Shown in pieces: positions 1 to 5,837 of a stretch of DNA of 7,493 bases. Location: positions 1-7,493 of the forward strand of contig JAFDXS010000106.1 in NCBI GenBank assembly GCA_018267795.1, read 5' to 3'. The stretch is from Bacteroidota bacterium (lineage in GTDB: Bacteria > Bacteroidota > Bacteroidia > Chitinophagales > Chitinophagaceae). The notes beneath the pieces were generated by a model. The model made no database searches. It was given only the letters and a program-made list of their open reading frames with translations, and was not told the DNA's origin. A program made the translations under genes and the position numbers. How positions within the stretch are numbered: position 1 is the stretch's first letter; each line of letters opens with the position of its first letter.

Positions 1-278
1 GCAAATCGCATTCCTATGATATCACCCGCATTTAAAGCCATAGGTACCGAGGATCCGCAGTGAGAAACTGACAACACTTTGACTCTTGCCCGATATGGAT
101 ATTTATAACCTTTGTCGGCTTTGGTTAGCGGCAATATCCTCATAACTCTCCCCTCTATAAAGCAGGACATGGGGTTATTGCCGGGAGCGAGATGATGTTT
201 TACAATCTTCTGTGCCTTTGAGGTACTGCCGTGCAGCATAAAGGAGACCAATAAAACTATTTGAAACAATCTCTTCAT
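1..278 (-). CDS. Secreted protein of unknown function, 3' end outside the window
   Basis: An open frame starts at the ATG at 278-276 and stays open to the left edge, giving 92 full codons and no stop. Residues 1-22 look like a type I signal peptide: Lys2-Arg3, a hydrophobic stretch from Leu4 to Leu15, then a small-residue region ending KA before Gln23, a cleavage style common in Bacteroidota. The mature part shows alternating, beta-rich segments: CFIEGRVMRILP (39-50), ARVKVLSVSHCGSSVP (64-79) and NAGDIIGMRF (83-92). Two cysteines (39 and 74) could form a disulfide after export. The pattern of 'GRV..I', 'A.VKVL.V', then 'L..GD.I' resembles small OB-like beta-barrel proteins, but that is inference. 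I cannot name a family. The 148-base gap to the divergent gene at 427 must hold its promoter; I saw no convincing one. Confidence is good that it is a gene, low for any function. Confidence 0.72.
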   Translation of the reverse strand, partial: MKRLFQIVLLVSFMLHGSTSKAQKIVKHHLAPGNNPMSCFIEGRVMRILPLTKADKGYKYPYRARVKVLSVSHCGSSVPMALNAGDIIGMRF

Positions 279-369
279 TGCTTTTTCAATTGATTTGCAG
301 GCAGGTTAAAGCCTGATTAAAGATACCACAATAGCAAGTCATTAACATAAAGTGTCACCATTCAATAAC

Positions 370-377
370 TACATTTG
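370..377 (+). promoter_or_regulatory. Candidate Bacteroidota -7 box (TACATTTG)
   Basis: TACATTTG matches the TAnnTTTG -7 consensus of the Bacteroidota primary sigma factor exactly and lies 49 bases before the ATG at 427. No clear TTG/TTTG -33 element stands at the usual distance upstream, so the call rests on the -7 box and position alone. Confidence 0.4.
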
Positions 378-426
378 CATCACTTTCTTCATTATATCTT
401 CTATCACACTAAAGCACGTACACTTT

Positions 427-1125
427 ATGAAGCATAGCATTACGTTTTTACTGATATTACTCCCCTTCCTGTCTCAGGCACAAACGTATGAGCTTGGCGC
501 AGGCGGCGGCATCAGCATTAATGGCAAGCCAACTAACAATATGTACTTCAGAGGAGATAAGCTTACAGTGAACTATGCCGCTTACCTGTCGCTGCTTAGG
601 AACCTGAAGGATGACGTGCAGCTGGGTGTAGATATACATATGCTTGAACTATCTAGAAAATCGAGCGTTGCTTATGACTTTGAAGGGAAAACGATAGGTG
701 GCGATAATAAACGCTTTGTCTATGCAAAATATGCCTTGTCAATAGACGTATTTCTAAACAAGAAATATTACCTGGGGCAGAATTATGTGTATGGTGGTAT
801 AGTAATGGGATTGGGTATAGCACGGAACAACTCTCATAACCTGCCGGACAATGTATCTTATGGAGCACCTGATGGTGGCTATGGACTATCAGTTGGAGCG
901 CAGGTGGGTTATGTATATAATATTGATTCCAGGTGGGCTGTAAATGCAGAACTGGATGTGCGCTATTATGATTTTGATTACAAGGCCATTGCACCAATAG
1001 TAAGACCGTTCACAAATATTCACTATAGAATAGTTGCTTACCCGCTTACAGTAGGTGTACGCTACAAATTCAATTATTTTAAGCGCCAGAATGCTACTAC
1101 CGGCGAGCAGGAAATAGTGAAATAA
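427..1125 (+). CDS. Outer-membrane beta-barrel-like protein
   Basis: This encodes 232 residues, probably an exported outer-membrane protein. I chose the ATG at 427 over the upstream in-frame GTG at 352 because 427 begins a clean signal peptide: Met-Lys-His, a Leu/Ile-rich core (5-15), and SQA before Gln19. The GTG also lies upstream of the candidate -7 box at 370-377. The mature protein alternates polar and hydrophobic or aromatic residues in strand-like blocks rich in Tyr and Gly, such as YELGAGGGISI just after the signal, YVYGGIVMGLGIA and YGLSVGAQVGYVY mid-protein, and a last strand-like AYPLTVGVRYKFNYF. This matches the Bacteroidota porin-family/outer membrane beta-barrel style, and the length suits an eight-stranded barrel. 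About 14 polar residues follow the last aromatic strand, unlike barrels that end on an aromatic residue. There is no TonB plug, OmpA-like domain or lipobox. The ligand or role is unknown. Confidence 0.8.
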   Translation: MKHSITFLLILLPFLSQAQTYELGAGGGISINGKPTNNMYFRGDKLTVNYAAYLSLLRNLKDDVQLGVDIHMLELSRKSSVAYDFEGKTIGGDNKRFVYAKYALSIDVFLNKKYYLGQNYVYGGIVMGLGIARNNSHNLPDNVSYGAPDGGYGLSVGAQVGYVYNIDSRWAVNAELDVRYYDFDYKAIAPIVRPFTNIHYRIVAYPLTVGVRYKFNYFKRQNATTGEQEIVK

Positions 1126-1212
1126 TGGGCCGATATTATTAGCAGGAGGTTAAATAACTACTCTCTGTTATGTTTATATACAGATATTAATGATCCTCTG
1201 CTACTTTATAGA

Positions 1213-1237
1213 TGTACAGGTATAGTACAGCATTTTT
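1213..1237 (+). terminator. Weak candidate terminator between convergent genes
   Basis: TGTAC (1213-1217) pairs with GTACA (1225-1229) across a 7-base loop, followed by a T run at 1233-1237. It would end transcription from the beta-barrel gene just before the convergent gene's stop at 1240-1242. The stem is only 5 bp and AT-containing, so it is weak. Elsewhere in the 114-base gap, AGCAGGAGG (1141) and CCTCTGCT (1195) could pair with a bulge over a long loop. I saw nothing else there. Confidence 0.3.
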
Positions 1238-1239
1238 AT

Positions 1240-1599
1240 TTACAGGTTGCTATGCAGCATTTGCTTGATGTATAGTGTATATAAGCTTATGGGTATAAGA
1301 CTTATCAGCATTTTTCTATCTTCCTTATCGTGGAGGAGCAATTTTGAAAATGAATAAATAAATACGTTTACCACAGCATTGCGCACCATGCCATTTCCTT
1401 TTTCATATAGCTTTTCGGCTACCTGCAAGCATTTTTTTACAGTATTGAAATTATGCTCTACTATTTTGGAATGCGTATAGTCAAGCAACGTGTACATAAC
1501 CTGGTAAACGTTTTTGCCTTTGGCTTTGTCACAGAGAGTATCCGATAGTTCGGGAATATCTGCCTGTATGTTATCAGTTAAATCAGTCTGTGTTATCAT
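1240..1599 (-). CDS. Small hypothetical protein, probably cytoplasmic and helical
   Basis: This gives a 119-residue protein from the ATG at 1599-1597. The frame extends to an ATG at 1644, but the inner start has an AAAGGA ribosome-binding site 8 bases upstream and the extra 15 residues look unlike the rest. There is no signal peptide or convincing membrane segment, though the C-terminus (LISLIPISLYTLYIKQML) is hydrophobic. The core has a helical look: KNVYQVMYTLLDYTHSKIVE, then FNTVKKCLQVAEKLYEKGNG and VRNAVVNVFIYSFSKLL. This 'YTKxxIE...VKKCxxxAEKLYxxGNxxVxNAxxNVFxYSxS' pattern is one I associate with small conserved Bacteroidota hypotheticals (possibly the DUF7674 family; recalled, not searched). 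Function is unknown. It lies 71 bases downstream of the formimidoylglutamase gene on the same strand and could be the last gene of that operon, although its own ribosome-binding site means it could also be expressed separately. Confidence 0.75.
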   Translation of the reverse strand: MITQTDLTDNIQADIPELSDTLCDKAKGKNVYQVMYTLLDYTHSKIVEHNFNTVKKCLQVAEKLYEKGNGMVRNAVVNVFIYSFSKLLLHDKEDRKMLISLIPISLYTLYIKQMLHSNL

Positions 1600-1607
1600 A
1601 GTTCCTA

Positions 1608-1613
1608 TCCTTT
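1608..1613 (-). promoter_or_regulatory. Shine-Dalgarno site (AAAGGA) deciding the start at 1599
   Basis: On the minus strand AAAGGA sits 8 bases before the ATG at 1599. It is the clearest Shine-Dalgarno site in the window, where most genes have none, and it favours 1599 over the upstream in-frame ATG at 1644. Confidence 0.55.
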
Positions 1614-1670
1614 GGTAATAGATATAATTAAAATGCCGTGCCAAAGCATGTTAAATAGAGTGAAGAAACT

Positions 1671-2699
1671 TTATACCTCCTCCGGTTGGTGATACTTTAC
1701 ATTAGCTTTAATAAAATCCGTAATAAGATATGTTACTAATTTAGCAGTAGATTGATCTTCCCTGCCATTTTGCAGCCTTACTGCACCCTCTGCAATATGT
1801 ACATACGCCACATTTGCGGCATCAGCACACATAGTAAGATATTGCCTGGCTATACGAGGGCTAATACCACAAGGTGTATAAGCACTTGATAATGTGTATG
1901 CTATACAATCCAAATCAAGCTCTACGCCGGTTAGCTTGCCTTTTATATGCTGTATAGCGTCTTTCAGTACCTGCTCATAACTTATTTCGGCCCTAATAAA
2001 AATATCCTCATAGAACCAATATAATATGTCGTGATCTTCAGCCATTTCATCTATAATGTTTTGCGCATTATAGTTCTCATGCAGGCCTATAACAGCATAT
2101 TTGTCAAGAAAGCCTTTGCGCTTTGCATAACTGAAGCCATTGCCACTATGACGACCTTCCATCATCCTAAAATCAGCATGAGCATCAAGGTTTATACAAT
2201 TGATTTGAATATTACTAACGCTAGAGGTACCCTGTATAAGCGGGAAACTATTATTATGTCCACCACCTATTACGATAGGTATTTTATCTGCGGCAACAAT
2301 TTTACCAATAAGTGGATGAATGATCTCATCCATTTCAGCAACAAGTGTACGCAGTTCGATCACATCCATTGCCTGCGAGCGCTGCATATGCTCTTTGAAA
2401 TCGAATGCTCCTAATACAAGGATATTAGCGCCATCCATGACATCAGTATGCTGTACGTTGAGCAGGGATTTAAGCGCAGGCTCCCAAAAACTATCGGTAC
2501 CCCCTACTCCATAATTAGCACGCACTCCTATATCTTCAGGAATACCCAGCAAAACATATTTCGCACTACAATTTTTAAGCTCTTCTTCCCAGTGGTCACT
2601 ATGAATAGTTTCTACCTGCTCGCCAAGTTTTGTCTCATGCGGACGCTTGTTTATTAATGTATCCAGGTATGCACGCGTGGCAAATTGGAAATGCTCCAT
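1671..2699 (-). CDS. hutG: Formimidoylglutamase-type ureohydrolase (arginase superfamily)
   Basis: This 342-residue protein belongs to the arginase/agmatinase/formiminoglutamase superfamily of binuclear manganese hydrolases. All expected metal-ligand motifs are visible: GGGH at 145-148 (His148), DAHAD at 172-176 (Asp172, His174, Asp176) and ELDLD at 260-264 (Asp262, Asp264). The N-terminal LGIPEDIGVRANYGVGG (51-67) and EGRHSGNGFSYA (181-192) are characteristic of Bacteroidota proteins annotated as formimidoylglutamase, which hydrolyse N-formimidoyl-L-glutamate to glutamate and formamide in histidine degradation. No hutH, hutU or hutI is next door, so the substrate is inferred from resemblance; an arginase- or agmatinase-like activity remains possible. 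There is no signal peptide, so it should be cytosolic. Its ATG overlaps the stop of the upstream DUF885 gene (TAATG, one shared base) and no Shine-Dalgarno site is seen, implying translational coupling. Superfamily is near certain; exact substrate moderately so. Confidence 0.85.
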   Translation of the reverse strand: MEHFQFATRAYLDTLINKRPHETKLGEQVETIHSDHWEEELKNCSAKYVLLGIPEDIGVRANYGVGGTDSFWEPALKSLLNVQHTDVMDGANILVLGAFDFKEHMQRSQAMDVIELRTLVAEMDEIIHPLIGKIVAADKIPIVIGGGHNNSFPLIQGTSSVSNIQINCINLDAHADFRMMEGRHSGNGFSYAKRKGFLDKYAVIGLHENYNAQNIIDEMAEDHDILYWFYEDIFIRAEISYEQVLKDAIQHIKGKLTGVELDLDCIAYTLSSAYTPCGISPRIARQYLTMCADAANVAYVHIAEGAVRLQNGREDQSTAKLVTYLITDFIKANVKYHQPEEV

Positions 2700-4486
2700 T
2701 ATTTAGATTGTTTTTTAGCCCACTCTGCCAGTTTTTCTTTCAGTACATCTAATGGCAAACAACCATCTTTCAGTACTTCGTCATGGAAAGCAGCTACATC
2801 AAATTTACTACCTAATTGGGCTTCGTACCTCTTTCTTTCTGAACTTATTGTTAATTGTCCCATTTTGTAGGATAGGGCCTGACCCGGGATAGCCATATAC
2901 CGCTCTATTTCAGTAGTGGCTTCTTCTACAGAAATACGTTCGTGCTCCGTCATGTATTTTATAGCATCTTCCCTGCTCATGCCTTTGTGATGGAGACCAA
3001 TATCAACGACCAACCTAATGGCACGATGCATTTCGTCGCTTAAGTGGCCGAAATACTGGTATGGATTATTATATACACCTAATTCTTTACCTAAAGACTC
3101 AGAATACAGTGCCCAGCCCTCGCCATAAGCGCCATACCATAGGAAACGACGAAATTTAGGCAGGGCTTTATTTTCCTGCTGAATAGATATCTGATAGTGA
3201 TGACCGGGAATAGCCTCATGCAGGAAAAGTGTTACCATTCCCGTAGCATTATACTTTGCAGCATTGAGAATAGGCACATAGAATATACCGGGGCGGCTAC
3301 CGTCCTCAGACGCAGGATTATATTCTGCACTGGCGGAGGCTGCGCGGAAGGCTTCAGTCTGTTTAATGGTGAACTCCGTCTTAGGCGGATGATTAAATAA
3401 TTTTTTCAGCTGCGGATCTTCCTGTTTTTTGATATTCCAGAAGCTGTCTATAACCTGCTTTGGTGTTGTAAAAGGGAAGAACTGCTTGTCGCTATTAAGA
3501 TAAGAGAAAAATGCTTTCAAGTCGCCTTTAAAGCCTGTTTGCTCCTTAATTTTATTCATTTCATCTGTAAGGCGTGTTACTTCGTTGAGGCCAATAGAAT
3601 ATATACTATCTGCACTAAATGTAGTGGTAGTCCAGTAGCGAACACAATAATCATAATACTCTTTACCACCCGGGACGTCACTAATACCACTGCTATTACG
3701 GGACTTAGGCAAATACTCCTGTTGCATGAAGGTGTATAGCTTACCGAAAACCGGCAGTACTATACTGTCAATTGCTTTGGTGTATGCAGCTGTGAGCCTT
3801 TGTTTAGCATCTGCAGAAAAACTGTCCGGCATTTTTTTAATAGGAGCATAGAAAATACTTGCCGTATCATTTTTCACCAACATTGCCTTCAACTGTGGCA
3901 ATACTTTTACAACCAATGTATGCGGCAATACCCAGCCATTTGCCATGCCCTTACGCATATTCGCAATGGCGGTATCTGCCCAGGCAGGGAATACCGATAA
4001 ACGCTTCAGGAAGTTATCATAATCCTGTACTGATTTGAATGGCTGATTACCCTCACCAGAGCCTAGTTGTGGCAAATCAAGCGTTAGCGACCAAAATTGA
4101 TTAATAGGCAAATAGTTGCTGTGATATTTTAAGCCTTCCAGATCCATTGCCATTTCGTACCTGAACAATTTACAGCTTATTTTTTCATCTGCATTTAGAC
4201 TTGTGGTGTCTATTGCATTAAGCTCATTCTGATATTTAGTATAAAAATGTTGCAGACAATCACGAAAACTATCTGCAATGGTAATGGTAAGTTTATCATT
4301 ATACCTATAGTCGCCGTGCGAGGTGGCATCTAAAGGGAAAAGCTGCATATCTTCTTCCCAATAATCATTTAAAAGTTTTGCAAGTTGTTTGCTGCTGTTG
4401 TCACCATCAGTATTTCCTGTTTTATGTTGATTATTGCTGCAAGAGAATAGAAAACATGACATTCCCAGCAGTAGTACTTTTTTCAT
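2699..4486 (-). CDS. DUF885 family lipoprotein, predicted zinc metallopeptidase
   Basis: This 595-residue protein starts with a lipoprotein signal: Lys2-Lys3, a hydrophobic core, and the lipobox LFSC with Cys16 as the likely lipidated residue. A polar Asn/Ser/Asp linker follows to about residue 35. It should be anchored in an envelope membrane facing the periplasm or outside. The rest matches the DUF885 family along its full length. Its hallmark is LFLHEAIPGHHYQ (420-432), an HExxxGHH-like zinc site with His423, Glu424 and His429/His430, followed by GEGWALYSE (455-463) whose Glu456 is a likely third ligand. Other family-like parts are SRPGIFYVP (397-405) and YMAIPGQALSYKMGQ (530-544). The family is regarded as gluzincin-like peptidases, but substrates of most members are unknown, so peptide cleavage is inference. 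It is first in the minus-strand cluster and overlaps the ureohydrolase start by one base. The promoter should lie in 4487-4629; a weak TAGCTTTT (4530-4523) is the only -7-like match there. Confidence 0.9.
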   Translation of the reverse strand: MKKVLLLGMSCFLFSCSNNQHKTGNTDGDNSSKQLAKLLNDYWEEDMQLFPLDATSHGDYRYNDKLTITIADSFRDCLQHFYTKYQNELNAIDTTSLNADEKISCKLFRYEMAMDLEGLKYHSNYLPINQFWSLTLDLPQLGSGEGNQPFKSVQDYDNFLKRLSVFPAWADTAIANMRKGMANGWVLPHTLVVKVLPQLKAMLVKNDTASIFYAPIKKMPDSFSADAKQRLTAAYTKAIDSIVLPVFGKLYTFMQQEYLPKSRNSSGISDVPGGKEYYDYCVRYWTTTTFSADSIYSIGLNEVTRLTDEMNKIKEQTGFKGDLKAFFSYLNSDKQFFPFTTPKQVIDSFWNIKKQEDPQLKKLFNHPPKTEFTIKQTEAFRAASASAEYNPASEDGSRPGIFYVPILNAAKYNATGMVTLFLHEAIPGHHYQISIQQENKALPKFRRFLWYGAYGEGWALYSESLGKELGVYNNPYQYFGHLSDEMHRAIRLVVDIGLHHKGMSREDAIKYMTEHERISVEEATTEIERYMAIPGQALSYKMGQLTISSERKRYEAQLGSKFDVAAFHDEVLKDGCLPLDVLKEKLAEWAKKQSK

Positions 4487-4600
4487 GGATTTCTGTTGAT
4501 TAGAGAGGGGAAATTATTTAAAAAAAGCTAAAATCAGGAGTATTGATGTAAAAATTGATATTAGTTATGTATGTATTTAGATAGTAAGCTATAGATGCAG

Positions 4601-4608
4601 TAAATTTG
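4601..4608 (+). promoter_or_regulatory. Candidate Bacteroidota -7 box (TAAATTTG)
   Basis: TAAATTTG is a perfect TAnnTTTG match 21 bases before the bacilliredoxin ATG. A TTTA at 4576-4579 is a possible degenerate -33 element (spacing 21). Its position argues against the in-frame TTG at 4606 as a start codon, since that TTG is part of the box. Confidence 0.5.
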
Positions 4609-4629
4609 CAGACAAAAGAAATAATATCA

Positions 4630-5043
4630 ATGTATCCATTAGAAATAGTTGCCCCAATGAAGTCGGAGCTTACCGGCAATGGCTTTGAAGAATTACTTAC
4701 ATCAACCGATGTGGACAACGCAGTGAAACAGACAGGTACCAGCCTGCTGGTGATAAACTCGGTATGTGGCTGTGCAGCAGGTGCCGCCCGCCCCGGTGTA
4801 GTGCTGGCAGTGAGAAATGCAAACAAAAAACCAGATCATTTATTCACCACATTTGCCGGCTATGACGTAGATGCGGTAAAACAGGCGCGTAACTACCTGC
4901 TTCCTTACCCTCCATCATCACCTGCTATAGCGCTGCTGAAAGATGGCAAGGTGGTACATATGATAGAACGCCACATGATAGAAGGCCGTCCGGCACAAAT
5001 GATAGCAGCCAACCTGCTTGAAGCATTTGAGACATATTGCTAA
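4630..5043 (+). CDS. BrxA/BrxB family bacilliredoxin (YphP/YqiW-like)
   Basis: This 137-residue protein has a thioredoxin-like fold of the family formerly called DUF1094. The diagnostic segment is NSVCGCAAGAARPG (43-56), with the CGC redox motif at residues 46-48. The N-terminus MYPLEIVAPM and the C-terminal RHMIEGRPAQMIAANLLEAF also fit the family. In Firmicutes such proteins remove bacillithiol from S-bacillithiolated proteins after oxidative stress; the same role here assumes that the host makes bacillithiol or a similar thiol, which this window cannot show. The ATG at 4630 is preferred to the in-frame TTG at 4606, which falls inside the candidate -7 box. An extra cysteine is the last residue (137). 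There is no signal peptide, so it is cytosolic. It is a single-gene unit: divergent from the DUF885 operon and followed at once by a strong terminator. Whether it is the BrxA or BrxB type cannot be told. Confidence 0.92.
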   Translation: MYPLEIVAPMKSELTGNGFEELLTSTDVDNAVKQTGTSLLVINSVCGCAAGAARPGVVLAVRNANKKPDHLFTTFAGYDVDAVKQARNYLLPYPPSSPAIALLKDGKVVHMIERHMIEGRPAQMIAANLLEAFETYC

Positions 5044-5062
5044 TGATCTAAAAGAAATATAT

Positions 5063-5093
5063 AAAAAGGTGTACAATGATGTACACCTTTTTT
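5063..5093 (+). terminator. Strong intrinsic terminator after the bacilliredoxin gene
   Basis: AAAAAGGTGTACA (5063-5075) and TGTACACCTTTTT (5080-5092) form a perfect 13-bp stem with a 4-base loop (ATGA), ending in a six-T run at 5088-5093. It starts 19 bases after the stop at 5043. Because the left arm starts with five A's, the opposite strand also reads as hairpin plus T run, so it may work in both directions. It separates the bacilliredoxin gene from guanylate kinase. Confidence 0.9.
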
Positions 5094-5112
5094 CGTTAAA
5101 ACACCGTCATCA

Positions 5113-5141
5113 TTGCATAAAGAGAAAATAATTTACGTTCT
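5113..5141 (+). promoter_or_regulatory. Candidate guanylate kinase promoter
   Basis: TTG (5113-5115), an 18-base spacer and TACGTTCT (5134-5141) resemble the Bacteroidota TTG...TAnnTTTG layout, with two mismatches in the -7 box. Its place between a strong terminator and the gmk start (23 bases downstream) makes a promoter here necessary, though this exact box is uncertain. Confidence 0.35.
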
Positions 5142-5164
5142 TCGCAGACAAATAAACACAATAG

Positions 5165-5734
5165 TTGAAGCCGGATAAAATCATCATTATTACAGCTCCC
5201 TCGGGGTCCGGTAAAACGACCCTGGTAAAACGTTTATTGCAGGCTTGTCCGCAACTGGAATTTTCTATATCTGCCTGTACACGCCAGCCAAGAGATGGCG
5301 AGCAGCACATGCGTGATTATTACTTCTATAATGAAGAACAGTTTAAGAAACTAATAGAAGAAGATGCCTTTGTGGAATGGGAAATGGTGTATACGGGTAA
5401 ATATTATGGCACCTTAAAGTCTGAACTGGAACGTATATGGAAGCACGGCAGATATCCCCTGGTGGATATAGACGTGCAGGGAGCGCTGGCCATACATGAC
5501 AGATATCCCGAAGATTCCCTCTCTATATTTATAGAAGCGCCTTCGATAGAAGTACTGCGTGAACGCCTGGTACTGCGAGGAACAGAAAATGCCAAAACAC
5601 TGGAAGAACGCGTATCTAAAGCGGTGCATGAGCTTACTTTTGCGGACCGCTTTAATCATATAATAATTAATAACGACCTGGAAGAAGCCACAAAAGAATT
5701 AGTAGAAGTGGTGGTTGCATTCCTGAACAAGTAA
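5165..5734 (+). CDS. gmk: Guanylate kinase, TTG start
   Basis: This 189-residue cytosolic enzyme phosphorylates GMP to GDP with ATP, an essential step in GTP/dGTP supply and in recycling GMP. The P-loop is APSGSGKTT (11-19). The GMP-binding region has SACTRQPRDGE (36-46, with Arg40 and Arg43) and VEWEMVYTGKYYGT (70-83); VDIDVQGA (100-107) and LRGTEN (137-142, lid region) complete the family set. The length is typical for a bacterial single-domain Gmk. The start is TTG at 5165: the preceding in-frame codon is TAG (5162-5164), and the next in-frame ATG, at Met49, lies far past the P-loop, so no ATG start is possible. No Shine-Dalgarno site precedes it. It stands alone, with a strong terminator upstream and a 103-base gap to the CorC-like gene. 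That gap (5735-5837) is AT-rich and shows no obvious terminator hairpin, so read-through into the next gene is possible. Confidence 0.97.
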   Translation: MKPDKIIIITAPSGSGKTTLVKRLLQACPQLEFSISACTRQPRDGEQHMRDYYFYNEEQFKKLIEEDAFVEWEMVYTGKYYGTLKSELERIWKHGRYPLVDIDVQGALAIHDRYPEDSLSIFIEAPSIEVLRERLVLRGTENAKTLEERVSKAVHELTFADRFNHIIINNDLEEATKELVEVVVAFLNK

Positions 5735-5825
5735 TTAATTTCCAAATATCTGCACATACGGCATGCTTTTTAACTGAAGATATTATTACAAAACAATCAC
5801 TATCACTAAATATAAACTTATCAAT

Positions 5826-5833
5826 TAACTTTG
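5826..5833 (+). promoter_or_regulatory. Candidate -7 box (TAACTTTG) abutting the CorC-like start
   Basis: TAACTTTG is a perfect TAnnTTTG match that ends only 4 bases before the ATG at 5838. If it works, transcription would start at or just past that ATG, giving a leaderless or nearly leaderless message, perhaps using the second in-frame ATG at 5844. No TTG -33 element is seen upstream, so it may be chance in AT-rich DNA. Confidence 0.3.
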
Positions 5834-5837
5834 GTAT

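Noticed and set aside
302..315. Small inverted repeat CAGGTTAAAGCCTG in the divergent gap
   Set aside because: Only 4 bp plus one wobble pair; too short to call an operator or terminator without conservation data.
352..426. Upstream GTG start extending the beta-barrel protein by 25 residues
   Set aside because: It would bury the signal peptide behind an unlikely N-terminus and lies upstream of the candidate promoter box.
653..997. Minus-strand open frame of 114 codons inside the beta-barrel gene
   Set aside because: It lies wholly antisense to a gene with a signal peptide and strand pattern; its product is His/Ser-rich with no recognisable domain.
4518..4826. Minus-strand open frame of 102 codons over the bacilliredoxin start
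   Set aside because: Antisense to a well-recognised gene and covering its promoter; low-complexity product without family features.
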